A stretch of 64,000 nucleotides of DNA from Mycobacterium deserti (GTDB taxonomy: Bacteria; Actinomycetota; Actinomycetes; Mycobacteriales; Mycobacteriaceae): contig NZ_JAODWD010000001.1 in NCBI RefSeq assembly GCF_025345615.1, positions 1,119,304 to 1,183,303 on the forward strand. The letters are read 5' to 3'. Shown one piece after another: positions 35,796-48,488 of this stretch. Numbering within the stretch: the stretch's first letter is position 1; every line of letters begins with the position of its first letter. A program made the position numbers and the translations under genes. The notes beneath the pieces were generated by a model that was not told the origin of the DNA, ran no database searches, and saw nothing but the letters and a program-made list of their open reading frames with translations.

Positions 35796-36011
35796 TCAGT
35801 GGCAGGGGAAGCCGAGCAGATGACGGGCGTCGTGCACGAATTCGTGGATTGCGGTATTGCTACCGAACACCGACGTCGCACCCTGATCCAAACCGACGAA
35901 ATAGAGCACCAGAAGGGCGAAGAACGCGGTCAGCGACAGCCATAGTGCCGCCTTGGTGGCGGAGAAGTCGATTGCCGGCGCAACGGATCTGCGGGCCTGA
36001 GAAGAGGTCAT
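35796..36011 (-). CDS. cbtB: CbtB-family cobalt transporter subunit
   Basis: The 71-residue protein has a single membrane helix (ALWLSLTAFFALLVLYFVG) and a C-terminal His-rich segment IHEFVHDARHLLGFPCH, the expected metal-binding tail of CbtB. The ATG at 36011 follows aaggacc at good spacing. It is the first gene after the cobalamin riboswitch and starts the cbtB-cbtA-phosphatase operon. Confidence 0.92.
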   Translation of the reverse strand: MTSSQARRSVAPAIDFSATKAALWLSLTAFFALLVLYFVGLDQGATSVFGSNTAIHEFVHDARHLLGFPCH

Positions 36012-36064
36012 GTGCGGTCCTTTCCGGGATTTCGCGTCCCAGTTCACGCACGGCGAGCCGTGCA

Positions 36065-36160
36065 TGTGGTGCGGTTGACGGCGGGCGTCGGGTCTGACTC
36101 AACACAGTGGCGCGACCGTTCTGGATTCTCACCAGATTCCTTCGCTCGCCGATTACATCG
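36065..36160 (-). ncRNA. Cobalamin (adenosylcobalamin-type) riboswitch
   Basis: The minus-strand leader of cbtB contains the conserved riboswitch blocks in order: GAAGGAATCTGGTGAGAATC, then CGGTCGCGCCACTGTG, then GAGTCAGACCCG. These match the GGTGxGAATCC, GCCACTG and GAGTCAGA elements of the class. A TAGGAT promoter -10 candidate lies at 36163-36168. Hairpins between the aptamer and the cbtB ribosome-binding site could mask it when cobalamin binds, giving repression of cobalt import. Confidence 0.92.
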
Positions 36161-36206
36161 CACATCCTAAGCACTCGGTGCGACTTTCGCGGACCCCGCA
36201 TAGGCA

Positions 36207-36240
36207 GAAGCCCCCGAAACGTTGCCGTTTCGAGGGCTTC
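36207..36240 (-). terminator. clpC1 terminator hairpin
   Basis: An inverted repeat with 15-base arms (36207-36221 and 36226-36240, one mismatch) and a 4-base loop lies 12 bases beyond the clpC1 stop. It separates clpC1 transcription from the downstream riboswitch-controlled operon on the same strand. Confidence 0.8.
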
Positions 36241-36252
36241 CGCGTTGTCGAG

Positions 36253-38802
<2,550 letters not shown>

Positions 38803-38977
38803 CGGTTTTACCTGCTCTCCATCACATAGGCGGGTGTCTCTGCGAGCGATGCGCGCTTGCCCACCTGCCTCCACTCTAATGGGCGGTTCCCACACGCGTG
38901 TCGCTGTGCGGACCTACCCACGCAAGACTGCAACGCCGCGACGTCGGCAAATCGTTCCGATACGGCCGGACTGCCGG

Positions 38978-38992
38978 TTCGCCGCTAGCGAA
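38978..38992. promoter_or_regulatory. ClgR-like operator upstream of clpC1
   Basis: The palindrome TTCGC-CGCTA-GCGAA matches the core of actinobacterial ClgR sites (TTCGC-N5-GCGAA). ClgR activates clp genes in corynebacteria, streptomycetes and mycobacteria. The site lies about 180 bases before clpC1 and 53 bases before the divergent MFS gene. Confidence 0.55.
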
Positions 38993-39044
38993 AGGCGGGA
39001 TATAAAGGTCGGGCGGGCGCTATCAGGGGTGGTGAGAGCCGGGA

Positions 39045-40160
39045 ATGTCAGCACTGCGCCTTGGCGCCGTCGGGCTGTCGTTGATCGCCGTTTGTTATGG
39101 ATTCGCAAGATTTGCCTACGGCCTGTTCCTGCCCGCCTTCGACGAGCGGTTCGGGCTCGGCGGCGCGATGGCCGGCGCGATCGCGTCGAGCAGTTACCTC
39201 GCGTACTGCGTGGCGATCGTGGCGGCGACCGCCGCAACCCCGCGGTGGGGCGCCAGGACGGTCGCCGTGCTCGCGGGCGTCGCGGCCGCGGTGGGCACGG
39301 CGACCATCGCCGCCGCTCCGAACGTCATTGTCCTGGCGATTGGTGTGGTCATCGCCGGTTCGAGCACCGGCCTCGCCTCTCCCCCGCTGGCGCACGCCGT
39401 TGCCCGCCATGTCACCGCTGATCGCGTGGACCGGGTGCAGACCGTGGTCAATTCCGGCACCGGCCTCGGCGTGATGGTGTCAGGGCCCATCGCGCTGGCG
39501 AGTGGGGCCGACTGGGCGATGGCGTGGTACGTGTTCGCGGCGACCGCCGTCGTCGTCACGGTGTGGGTCGCACTCACGATTCCGCCGAACTCCGGTCAGG
39601 CCGAGCGGCGTGCGCTCGTCCCCACACCGGTGCTCGCCGCTGGGTCGCTGCCGCTCTTCGTCGCGTCCGCGATGATGGGCGCAGGTAGCGCGGCGATCTG
39701 GACATTCGGCCGCGACGTCGCGGTGGGTGGCGGGCTCAGCCCGACCGCGTCGACGGTGATGTGGATCGTCTTGGGCGCGGCCGGCCTGCTCGGTGCGCTG
39801 ACCGGCGACCTCGCGTCCCGTGCAGGCTTGGCCCGCGCGTGGACGGCCGCAATGCTGGTGCTGGCCGCTGCGACCGCGGTCTTCGGCGCCGTCGGCGGCC
39901 CTTCGCTCATCGCGACAGCCGCCGTGTTCGGAGCCGTGTACCTCGCACTCACCGGCTTGGTGCTGCTCTGGGGTATTCGCGTCTATCCGGACCATCCGGC
40001 GTTCGGAGTCGGAGCGCCGTTCCTCCTCATTGCGGCCGGGCAGGCTCTGGGCTCCCCGGCGATCGGCGCGCTGTCCGACGGGTTCACCGTTCCAGTCGCA
40101 TTCGGTGCCGCGGCACTCACCTTGGTGATCGGCGCGGCCATCCGGCCGACAACCAGCTGA
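39045..40160 (+). CDS. MFS transporter, YbfB/YjiJ type
   Basis: The 371-residue protein has about eleven or twelve membrane helices and the YbfB/YjiJ-type N terminus (AVCYGFARFAYGLFLPAF). The helix-loop features RWGARTVAVLAG and GSSTGLASPPLAHAV fit the major facilitator superfamily. The substrate is unknown. It sits between clpC1 and lsr2, which are neighbours in M. tuberculosis, so it looks like a local insertion. Codon use and GC content are like the neighbours. Confidence 0.82.
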   Translation: MSALRLGAVGLSLIAVCYGFARFAYGLFLPAFDERFGLGGAMAGAIASSSYLAYCVAIVAATAATPRWGARTVAVLAGVAAAVGTATIAAAPNVIVLAIGVVIAGSSTGLASPPLAHAVARHVTADRVDRVQTVVNSGTGLGVMVSGPIALASGADWAMAWYVFAATAVVVTVWVALTIPPNSGQAERRALVPTPVLAAGSLPLFVASAMMGAGSAAIWTFGRDVAVGGGLSPTASTVMWIVLGAAGLLGALTGDLASRAGLARAWTAAMLVLAAATAVFGAVGGPSLIATAAVFGAVYLALTGLVLLWGIRVYPDHPAFGVGAPFLLIAAGQALGSPAIGALSDGFTVPVAFGAAALTLVIGAAIRPTTS

Positions 40161-40204
40161 TTGTCAGCCGGTTCTCCGTTCGAATGAATCCTGGCAACCG
40201 CTGG

Positions 40205-40546
40205 TTAGGTTGCCGCGTGGAATGCGTCGATCACATCGGCCGGGATGCGACCGCGAGTGGACACGTTGTGTCCATTGCGGCGCGCCCAATCCCGAATCGC
40301 AGCACTCTGCTCCCGATCAATGGCAGCCCGGCCGCGGCCGGAGCCCGCCGAACGTCCGCGTCGGCGGCCGCCGACCCGGCGGCCGGCGTCCACCCACTGT
40401 TTGAGGTCCTGTCGCAGTTTCGCAGCATTCTTCGACGAAAGGTCGATCTCGTAGCTGACTCCGTCGAGACCGAATTCGACGGTCTCGTCTGCGGCGCCCT
40501 CACCGTCGAAATCATCGACCAACGTGACGGTCACCTTTTTCGCCAT
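40205..40546 (-). CDS. lsr2: Lsr2, xenogeneic silencer / nucleoid protein
   Basis: The 113-residue protein has the N-terminal dimerisation domain ([35 protein letters not shown]) and the C-terminal AT-hook-like DNA-binding domain with the RGR core in [16 protein letters not shown]. Lsr2 bridges AT-rich DNA and silences acquired genes. A good ribosome-binding site (gagggc) precedes the ATG. The 103 bases between it and lysS are relatively AT-rich and probably carry the lsr2 promoter. Confidence 0.96.
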   Translation of the reverse strand: MAKKVTVTLVDDFDGEGAADETVEFGLDGVSYEIDLSSKNAAKLRQDLKQWVDAGRRVGGRRRGRSAGSGRGRAAIDREQSAAIRDWARRNGHNVSTRGRIPADVIDAFHAAT

Positions 40547-40649
40547 TTTGCCCTCACTGCCCTTCAGATCAACAGATTAGACCTCGAACCCCGGGCACCA
40601 ATGTGCCATATAAAAGCAATTGTTACAACAACACTTGAATCACAGCAGA

Positions 40650-42164
40650 TCAGTTGCTGTGTCGTCGAACAATCGGGAACAAAACCGTCTCTCTAATCGA
40701 CAGACCCGTCAATGCCATCAACAGCCGATCTATACCCATTCCGGTACCTGTTGACGGCGGCATCGCATACTCCAAAGCGGCCAGGAAATCGTCGTCCAGA
40801 GCCATTGCCTCATCGTCACCGGCCGCCGCGGCGCGCGCTTGCGCCTCGAAACGTTCACGCTGAATTACAGGGTCGATCAGTTCGGAGTAGCCGGTGGCCA
40901 GTTCGATGCGTCGGACGTACAGGTCCCATTTCTCGGTGACGCCTTCGATGCTGCGATGAGAGCGGGTCAAAGGCGTTGTCTCGACCGGGAAATCCCGCAC
41001 GAAGGTGGGGGCCCACAGGGTGTTTCCCACGGTGTGTTCCCACAGTTCCTCGACCAATTTGCCATGGCCGTAACCGCGGTCGCGGGGAATCTCGACCCCG
41101 AGACGGTCGGCGGTCGCCCAGAGCTCCTCGGCAGAAGTGTCGGGAGTGACCTCTTCTCCGAGAGCCTCCGACAGTGACGGATACATTTGTATCGACGGCC
41201 ATTCGCCGTCGAGGTCGTAGGTGGAGCCATCGGGCAATGGAACCTGTCTGGTGCCGATCGCCTCATCGGCAACCTCTTGAATTATCTCACGCGTCACAAC
41301 CGCGGAGTCGTCATACGTGCCGTACGCCTGATATGTCTCGAGCATGGCGAATTCCGGAGAATGCGTCCAATCCGCGCCTTCATTTCTGAAGACCCGATTC
41401 AACTCGAAGACTCTCTCGAATCCACCTACCAAGCAACGCTTCAGGAAGAGTTCAGGAGCGATGCGCAGGTAGAGCTCGGCATCGAGCGCATTGGAGTGCG
41501 TAATGAACGGCCTGGCCGCCGCCCCGCCGGCCAGCGTCTGCAGCATCGGCGTTTCGACTTCCAGGAAGCCGCGCCGCTCCAATGCCGAACGCACAGCACG
41601 CACTACGGCGACACGCTGGCGCGCAATCGTTCGCGCCTCGGGACGCACGATCAGATCGACATAGCGCTGCCGGACGCGGGACTCCTCACTCATCTCTTTA
41701 TGTGCGACGGGAAGGGGTCGCAACGCTTTTGAAACGATTTGCCAGGAATCTGCGAGCACAGACAGCTCGCCGCGCCTCGAACTGATGATCTCGCCGTGCA
41801 CGTAGACAATGTCGCCAAGGTCCACGTCGGACTTCCACGCGTCGAGCGACTCCTGACCGACGCGGTCGAGACTGATCATGGCCTGCAGTTGGGTACCGTC
41901 ACCCTCCTGCAGTGTGGCGAAACACAACTTGCCCGAATTGCGCGCGAACATGACCCGGCCTGCGACCCCCACCATTTCTGCGGTCTCGGTGTTGGCTTCG
42001 AGCTCGGGATACGCCTGTCGGATCTCGGCGAGGGTGTGGGTGCGGGCGACTTCGACCGGGTACGGCTCACGACCCTCGGCCAGCAATCGCTCACGCTTGG
42101 CCTGACGAATCCGGTATTGCTCGGGAACGTCGGATTCTGTGGCGGGCTGGTCTGCGGAGGTCAC
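40650..42164 (-). CDS. lysS: Lysyl-tRNA synthetase, class II
   Basis: The 504-residue enzyme has an OB-fold anticodon-binding domain ([20 protein letters not shown]) and class II motifs 2 ([18 protein letters not shown]) and 3 ([13 protein letters not shown]) with motif 1 near [16 protein letters not shown]. It charges tRNA-Lys. Length matches LysS1 of M. tuberculosis. It is divergent from the PLP-enzyme gene with 23 bases between starts. Confidence 0.96.
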   Translation of the reverse strand: MTSADQPATESDVPEQYRIRQAKRERLLAEGREPYPVEVARTHTLAEIRQAYPELEANTETAEMVGVAGRVMFARNSGKLCFATLQEGDGTQLQAMISLDRVGQESLDAWKSDVDLGDIVYVHGEIISSRRGELSVLADSWQIVSKALRPLPVAHKEMSEESRVRQRYVDLIVRPEARTIARQRVAVVRAVRSALERRGFLEVETPMLQTLAGGAAARPFITHSNALDAELYLRIAPELFLKRCLVGGFERVFELNRVFRNEGADWTHSPEFAMLETYQAYGTYDDSAVVTREIIQEVADEAIGTRQVPLPDGSTYDLDGEWPSIQMYPSLSEALGEEVTPDTSAEELWATADRLGVEIPRDRGYGHGKLVEELWEHTVGNTLWAPTFVRDFPVETTPLTRSHRSIEGVTEKWDLYVRRIELATGYSELIDPVIQRERFEAQARAAAAGDDEAMALDDDFLAALEYAMPPSTGTGMGIDRLLMALTGLSIRETVLFPIVRRHSN

Positions 42165-42187
42165 GGCCTGCCAGCTTAAATGAACGC

Positions 42188-43411
42188 GTGCCCGCTCCCA
42201 TCAGCGCGGCGGCGCTCGCCGCGCTGGCCGACGAGCCGCTGGACTGGCGGTTCAAGGGGCTGCCCGCCTCGTGGTGGGGCCGGACGCCCGCGCAGGTCTG
42301 CGAAACGGCGCCGGACCTGATGTCCGAAGGCGCGGTCGGACCGGTGTGCGTGCTGCGCGCCGACGCCCTGCGCCACAACCTCACGACGATGGCGGACTGG
42401 TGCCGCGGCCGCGGTGTGGAACTCGCGCCGCACGCCAAGACGCATATGGCCCCCCAGCTGCTGGCCCGCCAGTTCGATGCAGGCGCAACAGCGGTGACTC
42501 TGGCAACGATCAGCCAGGTCCGCGTCGTTCGGGCCTTCGGCGTCGGCGATGTGGTGCTGGCCAACGAACTGGTCGATGAGGCCGGGTTGCGCTGGCTCGC
42601 CGCTGAACTCGATGCCGATGCGTCGTTCCGGATCGTCTGCTGGGTGGACTCGCTGTCCGGAGTAGCGCAGATGACGGCCGCGCTGACGGCGGCCGGCGCT
42701 CGAAGGCCGCTCGACGTCTGCGTCGAGGTGGGCCTGGCCGGCGGACGGACGGGCTGCCGCGACGCAGAGTCCGTCGACGAGGTGGCGCGCGCGGTGGTCG
42801 CGTCACCGCGGCTTCGACTGATCGGTGTGGCCGGCTACGAAGCTGCGCTCGGGCACGATGTCGGTGGGGGCGCGCTCGGCCGCGTCAGGTCGTACTTGAC
42901 CGAGATTCGCAACAGCGCACTGCGATTGGCGCCGATCTTCGAGACCGATCGGGTAGTGGTGACCGCCGGCGGCAGCACGTACTTCGACGCGGTGGCGGAG
43001 GTGCTGGCCGGTGATTGGCGCACCGTGATCCGCAGTGGCTGCTACCTGACGCACGACGACGGGTTGTATGACAGGACGTCGCCGCTGCGGAACGGGCTGA
43101 TGGCGGCGATGAGCGTGTGGGCCCAGGTGATCTCACGCCCCGAGCCCGAGCTGGCACTGCTGACGATGGGTCGCCGCGATGTGTCGTTCGATCAGGATCT
43201 ACCGGTCCCGTACGGCCTTCCTGCAAGCCGGGTCGTGAAGCTCAACGACCAGCACGCCTATATGCGACTCGGCGGGGACGACAGGGTTGACGTGGGAGAC
43301 TGGGTGGAGTTCGGCATCTCGCATCCCTGCACGACTTTCGACAAGTGGCAGATGATCCCGGTCGTCGACGCCGACAACCGAGTCCGCGAACTGGTGCGCA
43401 CGTTCTTCTAG
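42188..43411 (+). CDS. PLP-dependent alanine-racemase-fold enzyme (D-serine dehydratase/D-threonine aldolase-like)
   Basis: The 407-residue protein has the fold-type III PLP lysine in [13 protein letters not shown], a barrel with [19 protein letters not shown] segments, and the C-terminal metal-ligand region [12 protein letters not shown] (His and Cys), typical of COG3616 enzymes that act on D-serine or D-threonine with PLP and a divalent metal. The exact substrate cannot be told. It lies on the opposite strand between lysS and coaX, where M. tuberculosis has only a short ORF. Confidence 0.83.
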   Translation: MPAPISAAALAALADEPLDWRFKGLPASWWGRTPAQVCETAPDLMSEGAVGPVCVLRADALRHNLTTMADWCRGRGVELAPHAKTHMAPQLLARQFDAGATAVTLATISQVRVVRAFGVGDVVLANELVDEAGLRWLAAELDADASFRIVCWVDSLSGVAQMTAALTAAGARRPLDVCVEVGLAGGRTGCRDAESVDEVARAVVASPRLRLIGVAGYEAALGHDVGGGALGRVRSYLTEIRNSALRLAPIFETDRVVVTAGGSTYFDAVAEVLAGDWRTVIRSGCYLTHDDGLYDRTSPLRNGLMAAMSVWAQVISRPEPELALLTMGRRDVSFDQDLPVPYGLPASRVVKLNDQHAYMRLGGDDRVDVGDWVEFGISHPCTTFDKWQMIPVVDADNRVRELVRTFF

Positions 43412-43415
43412 CGAT

Positions 43416-44231
43416 TCAACGGGCCGGCTTGAGGCGGCCGCGCTGGTTGTCGCGGTTGCGTTCGAACACCAATCGCAGACCGTCGAGCGTCAGGTGTTGA
43501 TCGTAGTGGCCGACGGTGCGCATATCGGGCAGCAGCAGAGGCGCTGTGTGGCCGGTCGCCACCACCGCGACATCGCTGCCTGCGAAGCCGTCGACGTCCT
43601 CGCGGATGCGGTGCACCAGACCGTCGACCAGTCCCGCGAACCCGAACACGGCGCCTGCCTGCATGCACTCGACTGTGTTCTTGCCGACCACCGACCGCGG
43701 CCGGGTCAACTCGACGCGGCGCAGCGCCGCCGAGCGTGTCGCGGCCGCGTCCGACGACACCTCGACCCCCGGCGCGATGGCACCACCGAGGAACTCGCCC
43801 TTGGCCGAGACCACGTCGACGCAGATCGACGATCCGAAGTCGATGACGATCGCCGCCGATCCGTACTTGTGGAACGCCGCCAGGCAGTTGACGATCCGGT
43901 CGGCGCCTATCTCCTTGGGGTTGTCGACCAGAAGCGGAATACCGGTGCGCACACCGGGTTCGATGAGCACGTGCGGAACGGACGGCCAGTACTGGCCGAG
44001 CATCTCGCGGAGTTCGTGCATGACCGAGGGCACCGTGGAGAGCCCCGCGGCCCCGGTCAGTCGTTCGGAATCGTCACCGATGAGACCGTCGATCGTCAGG
44101 GCCAGCTCGTCGGCGGTCACTTCGGATTCAGTGCGAATCCGCCAGTGCTGGGCCACCTTCGCGTGCTCGCCCGAACCCGACACCAATCCGACGACGGTGT
44201 GGGTGTTGCGGACGTCGATCGCGAGGAGCAC
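43416..44231 (-). CDS. coaX: Type III pantothenate kinase
   Basis: The 271-residue acetate/sugar kinase-fold protein has the phosphate-1 motif [30 protein letters not shown] and [21 protein letters not shown]. It phosphorylates pantothenate in CoA synthesis. It follows panD by 2 bases at the end of the panC-panD-coaX group. In mycobacteria the essential pantothenate kinase is CoaA, and CoaX activity is questionable, so its role is uncertain. Confidence 0.92.
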   Translation of the reverse strand: MLLAIDVRNTHTVVGLVSGSGEHAKVAQHWRIRTESEVTADELALTIDGLIGDDSERLTGAAGLSTVPSVMHELREMLGQYWPSVPHVLIEPGVRTGIPLLVDNPKEIGADRIVNCLAAFHKYGSAAIVIDFGSSICVDVVSAKGEFLGGAIAPGVEVSSDAAATRSAALRRVELTRPRSVVGKNTVECMQAGAVFGFAGLVDGLVHRIREDVDGFAGSDVAVVATGHTAPLLLPDMRTVGHYDQHLTLDGLRLVFERNRDNQRGRLKPAR

Positions 44232-44233
44232 GG

Positions 44234-44641
44234 CTACCGCGGTGACATCAGTTCGGACGCATCGGCCGGCACGTGGGCGGGATCGTGACCGAGATCGACC
44301 TGCCTGTTGGCGGCGTCGACGAATACGATCCGGGGCTGATACTCGCGCGCCTCGGCGTCCTCCATCGTGCCGTAGGCGATGAGAATCACCAGATCGCCCG
44401 GATGCACCAGATGCGCTGCCGCGCCGTTGATTCCGATAACGCCGCTGCCGCGTTCGCCGGTGATGGCGTAGGTGACCAGGCGCGCGCCGTTGTCGATGTC
44501 GACGATGGTGACCTGCTCACCCTCGAGCAGGTCAGCGGCGTCCATCAGATCGGCGTCGATGGTGACCGAACCGACATAATGTAGGTCAGCTTGAGTGACG
44601 GTCGCGCGATGGATCTTCGACTTCAGCATTGTTCGTAACAT
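44234..44641 (-). CDS. panD: Aspartate 1-decarboxylase precursor
   Basis: The roughly 135-residue pyruvoyl enzyme has the self-cleavage site Gly-Ser in [10 protein letters not shown] and the conserved [18 protein letters not shown] and [11 protein letters not shown]. It makes beta-alanine for pantothenate. The ATG at 44641 shares one base with the panC stop (TGATG), giving the start [16 protein letters not shown] known in mycobacteria. Confidence 0.95.
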   Translation of the reverse strand: MLRTMLKSKIHRATVTQADLHYVGSVTIDADLMDAADLLEGEQVTIVDIDNGARLVTYAITGERGSGVIGINGAAAHLVHPGDLVILIAYGTMEDAEAREYQPRIVFVDAANRQVDLGHDPAHVPADASELMSPR

Positions 44642-45609
44642 CAATTCCTCCAGGGCAATTCGTGACTGCCGGCCGATCCGGCAAATGGATCTGACTCTTC
44701 CGACCCGACGCGGGGATGACCGTCGATGCCGGCGCTGGCCCCGATGTCGATGGCGATGTTGTCCAGCAGTCTGGTCCGGCCCAGCCGGGCGGCCACGAGC
44801 ATGCGAGCGGCTCCCTCCGCAGGTGCTGGGCCCAGCATCGGGTCACGCACCTCGAGGTAGTCGACCTCGATCGAGGGCACCTCGTCGAGCACGGCCCGCG
44901 CCGCGTCCAAGGCAGCCGCGGTGCCGCCCGACGCGGCATACATCCCAGCGAGCAACGCCGCCGACAACGCGCCCGCGTGTTCGCGCTGCTCCTCGTCGAG
45001 GTAGCGGTTGCGCGATGACATCGCCAACCCGTCGGCCTCCCGCACGATCGGCACGCCGACGATCTGCACGTCGACGTTCAGGTCGGCGACCATCTGACGG
45101 ATGAGCGCCAACTGCTGGTAGTCCTTCTCCCCGAAAAATGCGCGATCCGGCCGCACGATCTGCAGCAGCTTCAGAACGACGGTCAGCACGCCCGCGAAAT
45201 GGGTTGGTCGCGAGGCACCTTCGAGTTCCATGCCCAACGGGCCGGGCTGGACCGAGGTCCGGGTCCCGTCGGGGTACATGTCGGCGGCCGTCGGAGTGAA
45301 CGCGATTTCCACGCCCTCTTGCCGCAGCGCCGCCAGATCGTCGTCCAACGTCCGCGGATAGGCGTCGAGGTCCTCGCCGGCGCCGAACTGCAGCGGGTTG
45401 ACGAAGATCGACACCACCACTACTGCTCCCTGGACGCGCTTGGCGGCGCGGATCAACGTCAGATGGCCTTCGTGGAGGGCGCCCATCGTCGGCACCAGCA
45501 TGACCCTGCGCCCGGTAGCCCGCAGCGCCCTGCTGACGTCGTTGACATCGCGCGCGCTGGAGAAGACGTTCAACTGTCCCGCGGTGAACTGCGGCTTGCG
45601 CGGCATCAT
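44641..45609 (-). CDS. panC: Pantothenate synthetase
   Basis: The roughly 322-residue enzyme has the HxGH-type nucleotide motif in [35 protein letters not shown] and the KMSKS-like segment MSSRNRYL. It joins pantoate and beta-alanine with ATP. Its ATG overlaps the stop of the upstream DUF2520 gene (ATGA) and its stop overlaps panD, so the three are coupled. Confidence 0.95.
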   Translation of the reverse strand: MMPRKPQFTAGQLNVFSSARDVNDVSRALRATGRRVMLVPTMGALHEGHLTLIRAAKRVQGAVVVVSIFVNPLQFGAGEDLDAYPRTLDDDLAALRQEGVEIAFTPTAADMYPDGTRTSVQPGPLGMELEGASRPTHFAGVLTVVLKLLQIVRPDRAFFGEKDYQQLALIRQMVADLNVDVQIVGVPIVREADGLAMSSRNRYLDEEQREHAGALSAALLAGMYAASGGTAAALDAARAVLDEVPSIEVDYLEVRDPMLGPAPAEGAARMLVAARLGRTRLLDNIAIDIGASAGIDGHPRVGSEESDPFAGSAGSHELPWRN

Positions 45610-46550
45610 GGCTGTCCCGTCCCCAGCTGGCGCGTGGGCCCATCCGCGAGCACCGCGAACACATCGCGGGGCGCATGGGCTCGCTTGGCCGTTCGCAATG
45701 AATTGTCCCGGTATGCCCGTGCCAGTTCGGGGTCCGCCTCGCCCAGCGCCTCGAGATGACGGGCGACGACGTGCGCATCGCCGCGGGCGACCGGACCGGT
45801 CAGCGCAGCCTGCCCCCGCTGCAGCGCGTTCTCCAGCGACGCGCGTGCCAACGGACCGACGACCCGTTCCGCGATCCCGCCCGGGGCGCTGCCGACGAGT
45901 TCCTGGCCCAGCAGTTCCTGACCCCACAGCGCGGCCCGCAGCGCCTCGACTGCATCGAGCAGCACGGTGACCACGTGATTGCTCGCGTGCGCCAGCGCCG
46001 CGTGGTAGAGCGCACGTGCGTCTTCGCGAACCCGGAACGGCTCTCCGCCGATCTCGAGCACCAACGATTGCGCAACCGCGTATCCGACCTCGTCGGCGGC
46101 CGTCACGCCGAAGCAGCCGTCACGGAGCCGCTCGATGTCCTCGTCGGCACCGGTGAACGTCATGGCCGGGTGGATCGCCAACGGAATGCAGCCCTGCGAC
46201 GCCAGCGGGGCCAGCACGCCGATGCCGTTGGCACCCGAGGTGTGCGCGACGATGGTCCCCGGCCGCACCGCGCCGGTGGCTGCGAGGCCCGTCACCAGGC
46301 CCGCGAGTTCGGTGTCGGGCACCGCGATCAACAACAGCTCGGCGCGAGCCGCGACCTCGTCGACCGCCAGCACGGCGGTATCGGGCAACCGGCGCTGCGC
46401 GCGCTCGCGCGACGCCTGGGAGATTGCGCTGCAGGCGACAACGACGTGTTCGGCGCGCTCCAACGCGACGCCGAGCGCGGTACCCACCCGACCAGCGGAA
46501 ATGATGCCGATCGTGAGTCGCGCCGGACGGAATCCGTCGGGGGTCCCCAT
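45606..46550 (-). CDS. Rossmann-fold/DUF2520 oxidoreductase-like protein
   Basis: The 314-residue protein has an N-terminal NAD(P)-binding Rossmann motif ([19 protein letters not shown]), the segment [18 protein letters not shown], and a C-terminal helical DUF2520 domain ([19 protein letters not shown]) as in 6-phosphogluconate-dehydrogenase-like proteins. It corresponds to Rv3603c. Coupling to panC by a 4-base overlap suggests a pantothenate-related reduction such as ketopantoate reductase, which is inference. A gagg site precedes the ATG. Confidence 0.86.
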   Translation of the reverse strand: MGTPDGFRPARLTIGIISAGRVGTALGVALERAEHVVVACSAISQASRERAQRRLPDTAVLAVDEVAARAELLLIAVPDTELAGLVTGLAATGAVRPGTIVAHTSGANGIGVLAPLASQGCIPLAIHPAMTFTGADEDIERLRDGCFGVTAADEVGYAVAQSLVLEIGGEPFRVREDARALYHAALAHASNHVVTVLLDAVEALRAALWGQELLGQELVGSAPGGIAERVVGPLARASLENALQRGQAALTGPVARGDAHVVARHLEALGEADPELARAYRDNSLRTAKRAHAPRDVFAVLADGPTRQLGTGQP

Positions 46551-46632
46551 GTAGACGACCTCACTGAATGTCGAAAGATGCGTGCGTTCCGGTCCTGCGG
46601 TGCGGGTACCGGACGGTCGATACGAGGTTAGC

Positions 46633-47934
46633 TCACTGTTCGCGGCGGCGGCGACGCCCACCACCGGTGGGGGCTGCCTGCAGGCGAGCGAGCAGCTCGG
46701 CAACGGATTGCCCGCCGGTCTGGGGCTCGTCGTCGCTGCGGTGCCTTCGCCCGGACGACTGCGCTGTTTCACGTGTCGGTTCGGGCTCCGGCGGTGACGG
46801 TGGTTGCGCGGGCTCGGTGGCCAGTGTCGGCGGGGACGGCGCACGCCCGGGATCGCCGGCGTCCGGCGGCGCCGAGTGGCGGCCGCGGCGGGATTCCTGC
46901 GGCGTCGTCGACATCGCCGGATGCGCGCTCTCGGGATCGGGAGCCCGCCGCCTGCCGACATATTCGGCCGAGCCGTTTTCAGTCACCGGCACCGGCGGCG
47001 CCACCCAGTTGCTACCTGGCGTGCCGGCCGGAATGTACTGCCCCTCTGCGGGAGCCGGTCGCCAGTTCGTCGCGGGGGCCGGCTCCTGCTGCTGCGGCTC
47101 TTGTGGCGGCAGCCAAGGAATCTGGGTCTCTCGGGGCTGCTCGCGCGCGGGTTCCCGAAGCGGTTCGGGCGGGGGTGGCGCGGGCGGCTGTGGTGTGGAC
47201 GGCGGTGGCGTCCATGCGGGCTCTTCGCCTCGGTGCCGTCGCGCCTCGCGCTCGATGTCTGAGGCCCGCCGATGCGCACCGCCCGGCGGCGGGGGCGGCG
47301 GCACCCAATCGAATTCGGGCGGATTCGGCTCGGCGGGCACGTCGATGATCGGGCTTTCCTCGGTGCGTGCGTTCGAGTCGTCGCGGGTCTCGGCCTCGAT
47401 TCGGCTGCTGCTGACGCGGCCGGTGGTCTCGTTGTCGGGGCGGGCCCAGTCGCTGAGGGCGCGGACGGTCGAGCGTTCGTTCTCGATCGCCGGCCGATGC
47501 GACAGGTCGGCGTCGAACAGGATCTCCAGGTTGGCACGCAGCGCGGCCAGCTCGGCCCGCAGACCGGCCACCTCGTCGGCGGCCTGGGCGCGCAGCTCCG
47601 AGGACAGCTCACGACGCAACTGCGTCTCTACCGAGAGTTCGTATTCGCGGCGCGCGGAGATCTCCCGGTCCAGCTGTAGGTCGTAGACCAATTTGAGGTC
47701 GCGCACCTTGGCCTGGTCGACATCGCTCTGCCTGCGGTAGATGACCGACACGAAGGCCGCGACGACCGCTGCCCACAACGCGAGGATGACAGCGAGCTTC
47801 AGCAGCTCCACCCGATTGGTGAACACCAGGGCCGAACTGGCCCCGATGGCCAGCACCAGCAACGCTGTCAGAAGCACCCAGCCCGGCCTGCGCCCGCCGC
47901 GCCGGGGGCGCGCGCTGCGGTTCAGATCGGTCAT
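46633..47934 (-). CDS. Membrane protein with Pro-rich cytoplasmic domain (DUF6779, Rv3604c type)
   Basis: The 433-residue protein has a basic N terminus, two membrane helices (residues about 18-37 and 47-66), a coiled-coil-like charged stretch (about 70-140, ELSVETQLRRELSSELRAQ) and a long Pro/Ala/Arg-rich, low-complexity tail (about 180-433) with runs of Pro and Gln. It lies between DUF3180 and DUF2520 genes in the fol-pan array. I do not know its function; a coiled coil plus disordered tail suggests a scaffold. Confidence 0.8.
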   Translation of the reverse strand: MTDLNRSARPRRGGRRPGWVLLTALLVLAIGASSALVFTNRVELLKLAVILALWAAVVAAFVSVIYRRQSDVDQAKVRDLKLVYDLQLDREISARREYELSVETQLRRELSSELRAQAADEVAGLRAELAALRANLEILFDADLSHRPAIENERSTVRALSDWARPDNETTGRVSSSRIEAETRDDSNARTEESPIIDVPAEPNPPEFDWVPPPPPPGGAHRRASDIEREARRHRGEEPAWTPPPSTPQPPAPPPPEPLREPAREQPRETQIPWLPPQEPQQQEPAPATNWRPAPAEGQYIPAGTPGSNWVAPPVPVTENGSAEYVGRRRAPDPESAHPAMSTTPQESRRGRHSAPPDAGDPGRAPSPPTLATEPAQPPSPPEPEPTRETAQSSGRRHRSDDEPQTGGQSVAELLARLQAAPTGGGRRRRREQ

Positions 47935-48011
47935 GGGGCGACTGTACCCGCCACAGGTCACCAAGCGTGTCGACCGCTGCGGCGATTCGGCTGCTCAGCC
48001 TTGGTATTCCG

Positions 48012-48488
48012 TCACTCGGCCGCCCTGTCGGGGTCGTCCGGCGGCTCCTGCGGAGACATGCAGCAATGCTGGAGCCACAGCGCGGCGGAGACCAGAGCGA
48101 GTGCACATGCGGCGGCCACAAGGGCTCCCGCGGTGTCCTCGCCCGCGACCCGCAAAGTCGAGCGGCGAGGCAGCAGATAGCCGAGCACGCCCAGCCACCA
48201 CCCCAGGACCAGCGCGCCCACCCATGCCGACGCCTTGGCGATCACCACCGAACGGGCCACTGCGAGCGGATGTAGCCAACCCGGTCCGTCGCCGATCCGC
48301 CCGTCGTTGATCTTGGCGCGCACGAACACCCCCCATCCCGCTTCGGCGATCGCGACGGCAAGAAGCGAGACGCCCGTCCACAGCGTCAGCGGCGGGAACC
48401 ACCGATAGGTCAGCGTCACCAGGACGTAGCCGACGACGGCGACGATCACCACCGCGGCCGTCAGATCGCGCTTGCGGGTGGGGCCCAT
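48012..48488 (-). CDS. DUF3180 membrane protein
   Basis: The 158-residue protein has four membrane helices (residues about 9-28, 36-53, 75-105 and 117-138) and matches the DUF3180 family (Rv3605c). The start TRKRDLTAAVVIVAVVGYVL is typical. Its ATG shares one base with the folK stop (TGATG), so it is coupled to folate genes throughout this group, but no function is known. Confidence 0.86.
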   Translation of the reverse strand: MGPTRKRDLTAAVVIVAVVGYVLVTLTYRWFPPLTLWTGVSLLAVAIAEAGWGVFVRAKINDGRIGDGPGWLHPLAVARSVVIAKASAWVGALVLGWWLGVLGYLLPRRSTLRVAGEDTAGALVAAACALALVSAALWLQHCCMSPQEPPDDPDRAAE

